DNA from: an uncultured Lachnospiraceae bacterium
Lineage (GTDB): Bacteria; Bacillota; Clostridia; Lachnospirales; Lachnospiraceae
Assembly (NCBI GenBank): GCA_910586955.1
Contig: CAJUMM010000009.1
Coordinates: 12,439 to 64,433, forward strand
Reading direction: 5' to 3'
DNA: 51,995 nucleotides
Below the pieces are notes generated by a model. That model ran no database searches. It saw only the letters and a list, made by a program, of their open reading frames with translations, and had not been told where the DNA came from. Of this stretch, positions 1 to 7,506 are shown in pieces. Both the position numbers and the translations under genes were made by a program. Each line of letters begins with the position of its first letter. Positions within the stretch are counted from its first letter, which is position 1.

Positions 1-230
1 TCAATGCTCCTCTTTGTCCGCTCCGCCTCCAGGGTGTCCGTTAATTCATGAATACGGGCATCTTTCTGATCCAAACGTTTCCGCAGCCGTTCATAGGTCT
101 GCAAAAGCTCCTTAAGCTGGCCTTGCGTCTTCTCAAGCTCCTGCTTTGACTTCTCCGTTTCTTTCATCTGCTCAATCAGCATTCCAAGAAGCTCCCGTCT
201 GCTAAGCCTTCTCAGCTCCTTATCTGTCAC
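1..230 (-). CDS. Coiled-coil protein, C-terminus beyond the window
   Basis: This is the first 76 codons of a minus-strand gene that runs off the left edge. I place the start at a GTG (228-230) because GGGAG lies 7 bases upstream and the protein then opens MTDKELRRLSRRELLGMLIE; an in-frame ATG eleven codons earlier (261-263) has no good ribosome binding site. The visible part is almost entirely charged heptad-like helix rich in E, K, L, Q and R, so a coiled coil is likely. Short proteins with this type of N-terminus occur in Lachnospiraceae, but I know no established function. It follows the terminator of the BTAD gene, so it probably has its own promoter in the AT-rich stretch 264-346. Confidence 0.6.
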   Translation of the reverse strand, partial: MTDKELRRLSRRELLGMLIEQMKETEKSKQELEKTQGQLKELLQTYERLRKRLDQKDARIHELTDTLEAERTKRSI

Positions 231-346
231 GGTTTTGCTCCCTTCTTTCTCAATTTCTATCATAATAGAACTGCTCTTTCGCAAACTCTTTCATTTCGCA
301 ATTTCTTGATATTATTTGTAAAAAAATAAGGGAAAATTGAATAAAT

Positions 347-387
347 AAAAAAACAGCGCCCCGCTCCATAAAAGAGCAAAGGCGCTG
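347..387 (-). terminator. Intrinsic terminator of the BTAD regulator gene
   Basis: CAGCGCC (354-360) pairs with GGCGCTG (381-387), and an inner GCTC/GAGC helix extends the stem. On the minus strand it is followed by a run of seven Ts (plus-strand As near 347-353). It lies just after the stop codon of the BTAD gene. Confidence 0.8.
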
Positions 388-392
388 CCTGT

Positions 393-1583
393 CTATTCTT
401 TTGACACGCTGTCCAGCAGCCGGTAATGGATGGTATACCGTCCCTGGCAGCGTTTCTGAAAATCCGCATCTATGCGCATAATGATTTCCGGAAGATTTTC
501 TTCCTCCGCCCCTGCGCACAGCAGCAGATATTGATTGGAATTGTATTTTACATAAACGTCTCCCGCCCGCAGATACTCACGGAAGACCGCCCGGAGTTTC
601 TCGTCCTGCTTTTCCCAGCTCTTCCGCCTTTCCCCCGAAAGGCTGTCGCTCCCCTGAATGGTACAGAGAATCAGCAAAAAGGGAATACAGTCTCTTCTCT
701 CCAGCCTTTTCAAAACCCGGTAGGTGTCCAGAAAACTGGGCAGAGTATGGCAGTATGCCCCCTGGGGTACAGCATCATCCTGGAGGCAGCGGCAAATTCC
801 CTCCGCCGTGCCGTCCGGGGTCTGCAGCTTTCTTCCGGCAGCCTGCAGCTGTTTCAAAAGGCCCTTGGAGGGGGAAGTGCCAAGCTCCTGCATACGCTCC
901 AGGGCTCTCTGATAGGCAAACTGCGCTTCCCGGTACCGGCCCTGGGCATTCAGGCTCTCAATCTCCCAAACCAGCCATTCGCTGCCGTTTTCCAGGCGGG
1001 ACGCACTCTTAGCCAGCCTCTCGATGCCTGCATAGTCCCCCCGTTCTTTCAGATGCTCCAGAAAATACCGGAGCATTTTGATATACCGTTTTTGATAAAA
1101 CTGGTTCTTATGTACCACCCAAGGCTCATTGGAGAGCCGGGGCAGAAATTCCCCCCGGTAGATCTCACAGGCCTTCTCACAGAGCTTTTCTTTCTTCCAG
1201 GGATCCGTCTCCCTGTCAAAGTTCTCTGCCAGCTGTTCGAAGGTCCAGGCGTCGGATTCCGCTTCCACCGGCCCGGCAAACCGTATGAGGCCCCCCTTGA
1301 TAACTACGTATTCCCCTGGTGGGAGAGGAGATTTCTCCAGATACTTCCGAAGACGGAATATGGTATTATTAAGGCTTGCATTGGGTTCCTCCACTTCCCC
1401 AGGTTCATAAATATTCTCTATGATGGCCGACTTGCTGAACCCTTCCCCGGGCTTTGTCATCAAAATCTGGAATAACTGCCTGAATTTGGAGTTGCCCTGC
1501 CCTCCAAAGGAGAGCACATAGTCTCCGTATTCGGCGTAAAACCCGCCGAACATTTTCACAGACAGTTTCGGAAGGGTCAGCAT
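393..1583 (-). CDS. BTAD-domain transcriptional regulator with C-terminal degenerate GGDEF-like domain
   Basis: This 396-residue protein has an N-terminal OmpR/SARP-like winged helix (about residues 5-105; SKSAIIENIYEP and NASLNNTIFRLRKYLE) followed by a bacterial transcriptional activation domain of TPR-like helices (about 110-250; CEIYRGEFLPRL and GRYREAQFAYQRALERMQEL). Residues about 275-396 form a third domain resembling the short protein encoded just upstream: YNSNQYLLLC here matches YSSGQYLVLV there. That domain has the layout of a GGDEF/cyclase fold but no GGDEF motif. The start ATG has GGAGG upstream and overlaps the previous stop by seven bases, so translation is probably coupled. 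A DNA-binding role is inferred from family; the target is unknown. Confidence 0.82.
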   Translation of the reverse strand: MLTLPKLSVKMFGGFYAEYGDYVLSFGGQGNSKFRQLFQILMTKPGEGFSKSAIIENIYEPGEVEEPNASLNNTIFRLRKYLEKSPLPPGEYVVIKGGLIRFAGPVEAESDAWTFEQLAENFDRETDPWKKEKLCEKACEIYRGEFLPRLSNEPWVVHKNQFYQKRYIKMLRYFLEHLKERGDYAGIERLAKSASRLENGSEWLVWEIESLNAQGRYREAQFAYQRALERMQELGTSPSKGLLKQLQAAGRKLQTPDGTAEGICRCLQDDAVPQGAYCHTLPSFLDTYRVLKRLERRDCIPFLLILCTIQGSDSLSGERRKSWEKQDEKLRAVFREYLRAGDVYVKYNSNQYLLLCAGAEEENLPEIIMRIDADFQKRCQGRYTIHYRLLDSVSKE

Positions 1584-1996
1584 TCTCCCTCCATCTTAAG
1601 TTCCTGAATCCTGGCCGCCTGAAGTGCGTAGCAGTAATGGATCAAAAGGCTCTTTTTCTCCATGCCCTCCAGGAACTTGTCTTTGATACGCTCTGCGATC
1701 CTATCGGCCATGCGCTCCGTAGTGTCAATCACCAGCACCAGATACTGGCCGCTGCTGTACCGGGTGTAAACATCTCCGATACGCAAGGTACTGCGGATAT
1801 CCTCCTCCAAATGGCCCATCAGGACATCTTTCTCCCAGGGAACGATGCTGTCCCCCTCTTCACCCACTACGGAAAAAAGAATTACGCAGGCTTTCTGTCC
1901 ACTGCGGACAATTCCCCGCTCAATAAAGCGGTAGATGGATTTGAAGGTTTCATAATCCTGGCAATACGCTCCCGGCTTAGCGATCTGTTCCGACAA
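1577..1996 (-). CDS. Degenerate GGDEF-like domain, probably the C-terminal half of the upstream GGDEF protein
   Basis: As written, this 139-residue reading frame would have to start at a TTG (1994-1996) with GGGAGGA only one base away, which is too close. The frame stays open upstream through 2046 and would join the GGDEF gene directly if the run of nine Gs on the minus strand (2049-2057) had eight. The natural protein is therefore probably one of about 310 residues: catalytic GGDEF, linker, then this domain. The domain resembles the C-terminus of the next protein (GDVYTRYSSGQYLVLV against GDVYVKYNSNQYLLLC), so it is a paralogous module without catalytic motifs. A separately translated small protein is possible but less likely. 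Confidence 0.6.
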   Translation of the reverse strand: MSEQIAKPGAYCQDYETFKSIYRFIERGIVRSGQKACVILFSVVGEEGDSIVPWEKDVLMGHLEEDIRSTLRIGDVYTRYSSGQYLVLVIDTTERMADRIAERIKDKFLEGMEKKSLLIHYCYALQAARIQELKMEGEC

Positions 1997-2045
1997 GTCC
2001 TCCCGGATCTGCCTGGCATCCCGTCCGTAATTATCCTGACCCTTT

Positions 2046-2510
2046 TTACCCCCCCCCTAGCAAAGATTCTGACTTCTTCCGGGAAAGCTCCTCCCCGGCC
2101 CTCTCCATCATGGTCTGGCAGGTGTCTCCCTTTCTTCTCAGGGTGTAGGCTGAGGTCACGGAAAACTCTGTCTCCCGGAGGCCCTTTTTCCGGTTGGAAT
2201 GGAAACGCGCCTCTATGCGCCCGCTGATCTCTTCCGCCCTCTGCTCATCTCTGCAATCCGGCATAAAGACCACAAATTCATCCCCGCCTATCCTGCCCAG
2301 AATATCGTTTTTCCGGATCATATAGCCTAGAATCTGCGCCATCTGCTTCAAACATTCGTCTCCCGCCAAATGGCCTAACTGATCGTTGATACGCTGCAGC
2401 CGATGGATATCGCACAAAAACAGGGTTCCGCCCCCGTGCATTTTTCCTGTAATCTGCGCCTTCACGGAACGTTCATTCCACACGCCTGTCAGCTGATCCC
2501 GCTCATACAT
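2046..2510 (-). CDS. GGDEF-domain protein (probable diguanylate cyclase), interrupted at a G9 tract
   Basis: The 154 residues form one GGDEF domain that would convert two GTP to cyclic di-GMP. The active-site motif RIGGDEFVVF is intact, and RKND sits five residues before GGDEF, matching the RxxD inhibitory site of product-regulated cyclases. The N-terminal DQLTGVWNERS is the usual start of the fold. There is no sensor or membrane domain ahead of it. The reading frame ends abruptly in three glycine codons and TAA formed by the G9 tract at 2049-2057; one base fewer fuses it in frame to the next domain. The ATG at 2508-2510 follows a G-rich binding site. It is first in an operon with the BTAD regulator. 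Confidence 0.85.
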   Translation of the reverse strand: MYERDQLTGVWNERSVKAQITGKMHGGGTLFLCDIHRLQRINDQLGHLAGDECLKQMAQILGYMIRKNDILGRIGGDEFVVFMPDCRDEQRAEEISGRIEARFHSNRKKGLRETEFSVTSAYTLRRKGDTCQTMMERAGEELSRKKSESLLGGG

Positions 2511-2548
2511 TTCCGCATTTCCCCCCTTCTCGTATTTTTTTGATTGTT

Positions 2549-2577
2549 ATTCTAGCAAAAGGCGCAGAAATTGGCAA
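2549..2577 (-). promoter_or_regulatory. Sigma-A promoter of the GGDEF-BTAD operon
   Basis: On the minus strand TTGCCA (2572-2577) and TAGAAT (2549-2554) are separated by 17 bases. It lies between the terminator of the upstream RNA and the GGDEF start codon. Confidence 0.65.
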
Positions 2578-2579
2578 GC

Positions 2580-2622
2580 AAAAAAATTAGAGGGTATCAA
2601 TCATCTTTCATTGATACCCTCT
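2580..2622 (-). terminator. Strong intrinsic terminator of the 2.58-3.06 kb transcript
   Basis: A perfect 13-bp stem, AGAGGGTATCAAT (2589-2601) with ATTGATACCCTCT (2610-2622), has an 8-base loop. On the minus strand it is followed by AA and then a run of Ts (plus As 2580-2586). Confidence 0.9.
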
Positions 2623-3060
2623 GCTAAACTATGCTGTCCATTGGACTTTTTCCTCTCTTTCTTGTCTCCTGTTTTCAAGCTGCTGTTTTCGTTCGACTTC
2701 TTCTGTATCCGGCCCTTCTCTCTTCTTCTTTTAAGATTTCTTCTTTCCGGTTCTTCTCTTCTTCTTTTCCGGCTTTTTCACTTCTTCCTGGCCGATTCTC
2801 ATCGAACTTTTTCTTTTTCCCTGACCTTCTTCTTACTATGGTTTGGATTCCGATGTGTTCTACACCTTTCTCTCTTCCGATAGTAGAAGGTCTAACCTAA
2901 GCTTCCGGTGGTCCGTACCTCCTTTTCTTAAATTATGAGGTAATTCGTTAAGTTTTTGTTGGACTGTACCTCTCTTTCTTAGATTCACCTCATATCTATG
3001 TTAAAATATATCTTAATATATTCCTTAGATGATGTGGTGTTGTTTTGTATTTCTTATCTT
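2580..3060 (-). ncRNA. Candidate large structured noncoding RNA (about 480 nt), family not recognised
   Basis: Between a consensus promoter and a strong terminator lies about 480 bases with no start-to-stop reading frame of useful length on the minus strand. The RNA would be strikingly purine-rich. Visible structure includes a long-range helix (GACCTTCT, 2823-2830 plus, with AGAAGGTC, 2885-2892, backed by ACTAT 2835-2839 with ATAGT 2880-2884), a CGAU-GAGA-AUCG hairpin with a GNRA loop (2793-2804), and a roughly 22-base motif containing GGAGGTAC present twice (2908-2929 and 2958-2980). It lacks the conserved sequences I would expect of RNase P RNA, tmRNA, SRP RNA or 6S RNA. The pyrimidine-rich plus-strand ORFs here look like mirror artefacts. 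A mRNA for very small peptides cannot be excluded. Confidence 0.6.
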
Positions 3061-3066
3061 GAGTTC

Positions 3067-3095
3067 ATTATAGCGGATGATTTCCGAGTTGTCAA
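3067..3095 (-). promoter_or_regulatory. Perfect-consensus sigma-A promoter
   Basis: On the minus strand TTGACA (3090-3095), a 17-base spacer and TATAAT (3067-3072) match the consensus exactly. AT-rich, A-tract-containing DNA at 3096-3200 lies just upstream like an UP element. It faces the candidate RNA gene, so transcription should be strong. Confidence 0.85.
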
Positions 3096-3203
3096 CACTT
3101 TTTTGAAAAAAATTTTATTTTTTCTGCTTAAAATTTGTTTATTTTGATTGTTTATTATTTATTTTTCTAATTTTCATAAATATTCAGTCAAATTAGCACA
3201 ATA

Positions 3204-4370
3204 TCAGCTTTCCTCCAGGGTAATATCCACATAATCCCCAAGGGCATGGGGAACTTCCATGCAAAGATGGGTAAGACCCTCCTCCTGATAAGAATATCCC
3301 TCCGGCAGCTCCTGCCCGGACCCGTAATCATAGCCCTTAAGAGCATCCGCAAGCTGCCGGGCATCCCCGTACAAAATTCCCATCCGCTGCTGGAACTCAT
3401 CCGCCAGCTCCCCCTTCACCTGGAAATGAACACCGTTCATCAAATCTTCCGCAATCTTTTCTACGTCCCGGTAATGGGCAAGACGGATACTGGTCCCGGT
3501 TTCCATGTCAACATTATAGGTGTAAAGAAAGCGGACCGGGTAGGGGGCTCCCGCCTCATAGCGGCTCCCTTCCATCAGGACCGAGAGTATCTCGTCATTC
3601 ATGGTTTTTACCGTATAAGCCTCCTGGTAGGTACTGCCCTCCTCCAGGCTGTCTGCGATTTTCTGTACATGCTCCCGGATTCTTTGATTCCACTGTTCCT
3701 GGATCTCCTCATCCCCCATATCCTGAAGCTGGAAATAGGTTATCCGGACGCCCTCTTCCTCGTATATCTTCTGCTCCAGAGCGTAAGAGGCCTCCCGGTA
3801 CAGGGCATAGCCCAGATAGCCCTCATACTCTCCCCTTCCTCCTTTCAGGCTCTCTCCCTCCACGGTAATCCGGATTTCATCCCCTTGGAAAGCATCCAGA
3901 AAGGTATTTACCAGGCTTCCAGCCGTCAGATCCTGCTGCACAGGGTCCTGATCCGAAAACCAGTCTTCAAACTCCTCCGAGAGATCCAGATGCAGAAGTT
4001 CTTTCCCGTCTTCCTCCCTCTGCTTAAGGCTCTCTGCCGCCACCGTATCGGGAAGCATTCCATAGGATGCCAGATTCCAGAGCAATATTTCCGGTGTAAC
4101 CTCCTCCGCCCTCACGGTATTGACACGGAGAATCCCTTCTTCCTCCCCGCTGTGGTAAATGCGGATGGAAATTCCCTGACGCTCTCCGCTTCCGGTCTCT
4201 CTTTCGCTGAGTACCGGCTCTTCCCGGACGGAACCCTCCTCTGCTCCCGCATCCTCTTTCACTTCCTCCCCCGCCTGGGGCGCACCCATATCTTTCTTCT
4301 CTACACTTCCGCACCCTGCCATCAGAGCCATAGCCAGAACCAGCCCGCACCATACGAACCATTTCTTCAT
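3204..4370 (-). CDS. GerMN-domain lipoprotein with C-terminal RsiV/DUF3298-like domain
   Basis: The 388-residue protein begins MKKWFVWCGLVLAMALMAGC, a type II signal peptide with lipobox LMAGC, so it should be anchored outside the membrane. I chose the ATG at 4368-4370, which has GGGAGGAA seven bases upstream; the frame stays open 41 codons further but that part reads across a terminator hairpin. After an acidic linker, residues about 70-190 match the GerMN fold of sporulation/germination proteins (LHLDLSEEF, then LVNTFLDAFQGDEIRITVEG). Residues about 215-380 resemble the DUF3298/RsiV extracellular domain, which binds cell-wall ligands in known cases. A cell-envelope or spore-envelope role is inferred; the partner is unknown. 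Confidence 0.75.
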   Translation of the reverse strand: MKKWFVWCGLVLAMALMAGCGSVEKKDMGAPQAGEEVKEDAGAEEGSVREEPVLSERETGSGERQGISIRIYHSGEEEGILRVNTVRAEEVTPEILLWNLASYGMLPDTVAAESLKQREEDGKELLHLDLSEEFEDWFSDQDPVQQDLTAGSLVNTFLDAFQGDEIRITVEGESLKGGRGEYEGYLGYALYREASYALEQKIYEEEGVRITYFQLQDMGDEEIQEQWNQRIREHVQKIADSLEEGSTYQEAYTVKTMNDEILSVLMEGSRYEAGAPYPVRFLYTYNVDMETGTSIRLAHYRDVEKIAEDLMNGVHFQVKGELADEFQQRMGILYGDARQLADALKGYDYGSGQELPEGYSYQEEGLTHLCMEVPHALGDYVDITLEES

Positions 4371-4399
4371 CTGCCTGCCGTTCCTCCCTGGATTTCCAC

Positions 4400-4440
4400 A
4401 AAAAACAACTGTTACCCTCTCTTTATTAAGAGGATAACAG
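4400..4440 (-). terminator. Terminator after the glycosyltransferase operon, upstream of the lipoprotein gene
   Basis: CTGTTACCCTCT (4409-4420) pairs with AGAGGATAACAG (4429-4440) with one mismatch; on the minus strand a TTGTTTTTT tract follows. It ends only about 30 bases before the lipoprotein start codon, leaving no room for a separate promoter, so it may act as a partial terminator or attenuator for that gene. Confidence 0.7.
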
Positions 4441-4538
4441 CCGCTTTTTAATTTTTTATGAAGAAAAATGTTCTTTCCCCTTAATTTTTCCATTTCCTCC
4501 CGGAATCTGCAGAAGATGTTGTCCCTTTATCAGCACCC

Positions 4539-5534
4539 TTAAGCCAGTTGTCCGTAAAATCCGTACAGCTTTCCGGCCTGCCGGAACACATCCCGCTCCA
4601 GGGCCCGCCTGCGTCCGCTGACCGTCAGATCCGGCAGCTTATTGTTTAAGATTCCTTCTATCAGCCCTTCAAATTCGTAAAGATTTCTTCCTTTGTACAC
4701 ATCCGTCCGGTTCTTAAGCCAGTCCTCATACACCGGAATATCCCGGATCAGCACCGGAATCTCACTGGAAAGGGCCTCCAGTACCACCAGGCCTTCCGTC
4801 TCCTCGTAGGAGGGGAAAAAGAACAAATCACAGCTGCTGTAAGCCTTCTTCAGTTCCTCCGGGGGCACATAGCCTGCAAACGTCAGGTTTGGCAGATGAG
4901 TGCGCACCGCCCTGCGCACCTCCGCCGGAATCTGGATATCCGGCGTATAGCCGAACCAGATAAACTGGTACTGGGGCAGCCGGTAAGCCAGCTCCACAAA
5001 GTCCAGGATTCCTTTCCTCTTAAAATAGAGCCCCGCAGAGAGAATGACCTTGTCAGCCTCCGTAAAACCGTAAGCCCGGCGGAAATTTCTGCGCAGGGAG
5101 ATATTTTTCTGGAACCGGAAGGTATCCACACCGTTGGACAAGACGGCAATCGGTTTGCAAATCCCGTACTGCAAAAGCAACGAACGGGAATATTCCGTAG
5201 GCGTAAGAATCAAATCCCCCTGGCTGTAACATTTCACCAGCCATTTCTGAAAGAGAGGTGCAAAAAGATTGGAGCCCACAAAGGAATTTTCAAAATCTTC
5301 CCTGGTGGAATGAGCGTGGTAAACCACTTTCTTGCCCGCCCGCTTGGCCCGCCTGGCCATCCAGTAGTCACTGGGGAAAATGCTGTTCAAGTGTACAATG
5401 TCGTAATCTTCCCTGGGATCCGTTGTCACTTGAACCCCTTTCTCCTCAAGGGAGTCTCTTTGCATCTGCATAGCCCGCCCAATTCCACTCTTGGAAAGAA
5501 GCCTCTGGTTTCTGATATACTGCAGCACTTTCAA
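4539..5534 (-). CDS. GT4 glycosyltransferase (second glycolipid glycosyltransferase)
   Basis: The 331-residue protein has the two-Rossmann GT4 layout: N-terminal acceptor domain (LKVLQYIRNQ, then YDIVHLNSIFPSDYW) and C-terminal nucleotide-sugar domain with FFPSYEETEGLVVLEALSSE, the EX7E signature. I place the start at TTG (5532-5534), eight bases after AAGGAGG; a longer frame to 5594 lies deep inside the upstream gene and lacks a binding site. It overlaps the upstream glycosyltransferase by 89 bases. Such pairs downstream of a membrane protein usually make mono- and diglucosyl-diacylglycerol, the glycolipid anchors of lipoteichoic acid; that role is inferred. A peripheral membrane location is expected. 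Confidence 0.8.
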   Translation of the reverse strand: MKVLQYIRNQRLLSKSGIGRAMQMQRDSLEEKGVQVTTDPREDYDIVHLNSIFPSDYWMARRAKRAGKKVVYHAHSTREDFENSFVGSNLFAPLFQKWLVKCYSQGDLILTPTEYSRSLLLQYGICKPIAVLSNGVDTFRFQKNISLRRNFRRAYGFTEADKVILSAGLYFKRKGILDFVELAYRLPQYQFIWFGYTPDIQIPAEVRRAVRTHLPNLTFAGYVPPEELKKAYSSCDLFFFPSYEETEGLVVLEALSSEIPVLIRDIPVYEDWLKNRTDVYKGRNLYEFEGLIEGILNNKLPDLTVSGRRRALERDVFRQAGKLYGFYGQLA

Positions 5535-6696
5535 TCTGCCACGCCTCCTTCTTCCGGATTTCTCTTCCATACAGCTTAAGAACTGCCTCTCCAAAGGCTC
5601 CGGTACTGAAAGCCTGGGCCAATTCCCGGCTGCGGTTCCCCATTCTGCTTTTCAAATCCTTAAGCTCCAGCAGTTCCTTTAGATAGGTTACAAATTCCTC
5701 TGTTCCCCTGTAGGCATACCCGTTAGCGCCGGACTCCAGCACTCCTTTGAGGCAGGGATCTGCCCTTCCGAGAATCGGAAGGCCCGAGGCCAGGGCTTCC
5801 GCATAAGTCAGGCCCTGGGTTTCGCTGGTGGAGGCACAGACAAAGAGATCTGCCATCCCATAAAAAACCGGCGTCCTGGAGGGCTCAATCATGCCGCAGA
5901 ATTTCACCTGATCCGCAAGCCCCAGTTCCTGGGCCCACCTCTCCAGGCTCTCCCGGGCCGGGCCTCCCCCCGCCACCAGCAGCACGGCCTGTTCTTTGGG
6001 AATCCCCGCTTCTTTCCATCCCAGAAGCAGCTCGTCCACCCGCTTCTCAAAACCCAGTCTTCCCAGGCTTAAGACTACCTTGGCCCCCGGCGCTATGTCC
6101 CACTCTTTTCTAAGCTCCAAGATCTCCTCCCGCTCTTCTGCCCGGGAAAACCGTTCCAGGCGGATTCCCGTGGGAATCACGGCAATGGCATTTTCAATCC
6201 CGTAGCCCAGAAGGGTCCGCTCCACTTTCTCCGTGGGAGCAATGCAGACATCTACGGCCCGCAGCCGGCGGCGCATCCATCCGGCCAACGCAGCCGCTCC
6301 CAGATGTTTTCCGATGGGAATATACTTGGTGTACTGCTCATACAGGGTATGAAAGGTATGTACGAAAACCGCCCCGGTTTCCCTGGCAATCCGCCTGCCG
6401 TAACCGAAGGTGCAAAACTCACATTGGCTGTGTACAATGTCCGGTTTCCAGGCAATCAGTTCCTTCACATACTCTTTTCCCCTGGAGACGGGAATGCGCA
6501 CCCCGGGATAAATTCCCGACGGCACGGAGCGAAGATACCATACGTTTCCCTCCTGATAGGCTTTTCCCGTGTCGGAAACCGTGAGAATGCGGACCTCATG
6601 TCCCTGCTCCTTAAGCTCTCTCTCCAAATTCAATACCGAAGTCACCACCCCGTTGATGGTAGACCGGAATAAGTCTGTGGTTATCAATACTTTCAC
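5446..6696 (-). CDS. GT4 glycosyltransferase, probable diacylglycerol monoglycosyltransferase
   Basis: The 416-residue protein starts MKVLITTDLFRSTINGVVTS, typical of GT4 enzymes that glucosylate diacylglycerol (the Acholeplasma alMGS type). Further motifs are HSQCEFCTFGYGRRIA, HTFHTLYEQYTKYIP in the acceptor domain, and SETQGLTYAEALASGLPIL containing the EX7E signature near residue 300. The last roughly 30 residues extend past the fold and overlap the start of the next gene. The ATG overlaps the stop of the TVP38 gene by four bases (ATGA), so the three genes form one coupled operon. The glycolipid assignment is inference from family and context. Confidence 0.85.
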   Translation of the reverse strand: MKVLITTDLFRSTINGVVTSVLNLERELKEQGHEVRILTVSDTGKAYQEGNVWYLRSVPSGIYPGVRIPVSRGKEYVKELIAWKPDIVHSQCEFCTFGYGRRIARETGAVFVHTFHTLYEQYTKYIPIGKHLGAAALAGWMRRRLRAVDVCIAPTEKVERTLLGYGIENAIAVIPTGIRLERFSRAEEREEILELRKEWDIAPGAKVVLSLGRLGFEKRVDELLLGWKEAGIPKEQAVLLVAGGGPARESLERWAQELGLADQVKFCGMIEPSRTPVFYGMADLFVCASTSETQGLTYAEALASGLPILGRADPCLKGVLESGANGYAYRGTEEFVTYLKELLELKDLKSRMGNRSRELAQAFSTGAFGEAVLKLYGREIRKKEAWQIESAAVYQKPEASFQEWNWAGYADAKRLP

Positions 6697-7292
6697 AACA
6701 ATCCTCCTAACCAGGAACCTGCATAGACCAGAGCCAGGCTGTACATGGCGATGGATGCGGGTTTCCCAAGCAATATAATCGTTCCGAATTTCTTCCAGGA
6801 CATCCGGGTCAGCCCTGCCAGCAGGCAGAGGAAGTCATCCGGCGCACAGGGAAAGAAGATAGCCAGGGCAAAAAAGCGGTCGAATTTCTTCCCTTTTTCC
6901 AGCCATCCGGCGTATTTCTCATAAGTCTCTTCCTTAACAAAGGCCTGGACAAAGCATTTCCCGTAGCGCCGGGCCAGATAAAAATTAATGAAAGAGCCTA
7001 TGACGATTCCGATGTAATTGTAGAGGAGGCCGTACCAGGCTCCAAACAGGACCACTCCCACTGCGCAGGTGATGCCCCCCGGAATAATGGGAATCACCAC
7101 CTGTACCACCTGAATCACCACAAAGACCAGAGGCCCGAAGATTCCCCCCTGGGCTACCAGGGCCTCCATCCGGCTGCGGTCTGTAAAAAGCCCCTGGCGC
7201 ATTCCGTATATGGCAAAGACAGCCATAGCCGCAATACAGATCCCGGTGAGGATCGTCTGGATATGTCTCATCTGGATTTTTCCCCTATTCAT
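6693..7292 (-). CDS. TVP38/TMEM64 family membrane protein (VTT/DedA-like)
   Basis: This 199-residue polytopic membrane protein has about five hydrophobic segments and the VTT/SNARE-associated core: PIIPGGITCAVGVVLFG with its conserved glycines, a YNYIGIVIGSFINFYLARRYG segment, and a late FFPCAPDDFLCLLAGLTRMS re-entrant motif. Members of the superfamily move lipids or lipid carriers between membrane leaflets. As first gene of an operon with two glycolipid-type glycosyltransferases, a role in handling lipid substrates is a reasonable guess. The start follows AGAGGAG with normal spacing. Confidence 0.88.
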   Translation of the reverse strand: MNRGKIQMRHIQTILTGICIAAMAVFAIYGMRQGLFTDRSRMEALVAQGGIFGPLVFVVIQVVQVVIPIIPGGITCAVGVVLFGAWYGLLYNYIGIVIGSFINFYLARRYGKCFVQAFVKEETYEKYAGWLEKGKKFDRFFALAIFFPCAPDDFLCLLAGLTRMSWKKFGTIILLGKPASIAMYSLALVYAGSWLGGLL

Positions 7293-7506
7293 GACTTCAT
7301 CTCCTCTCTTCTACCCTACTAAACGATTATTTTACTCTACTTTCTTCATGGTTCTGCGGATTTTTGCGCTTTTTAAATTATTCTTAAGAAAATCCGAATA
7401 ATTTATGGGAGATACTTTTTTAAGGGGAAGTTCTTTCGTTGATTCTTATTCCTATCCATGTTATGATAATTTTACAGAAGAGCAGGAAAAGAAAGGATGT
7501 GAAAAC

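Noticed and set aside
426..1475. Long plus-strand ORF opposite the BTAD gene
   Set aside because: Mirror frame of a well-supported minus-strand gene, with no family features; the same holds for the long ORFs opposite other genes.
2675..2899. Lys/Arg/Glu-rich open frame on the minus strand inside the RNA
   Set aside because: It has no start codon and its composition follows simply from purine-rich DNA.
2611..2900. Plus-strand ORFs rich in Phe, Leu and Ser
   Set aside because: They read the pyrimidine-rich complement of the candidate RNA, have no ribosome binding site and run against the promoter and terminator.
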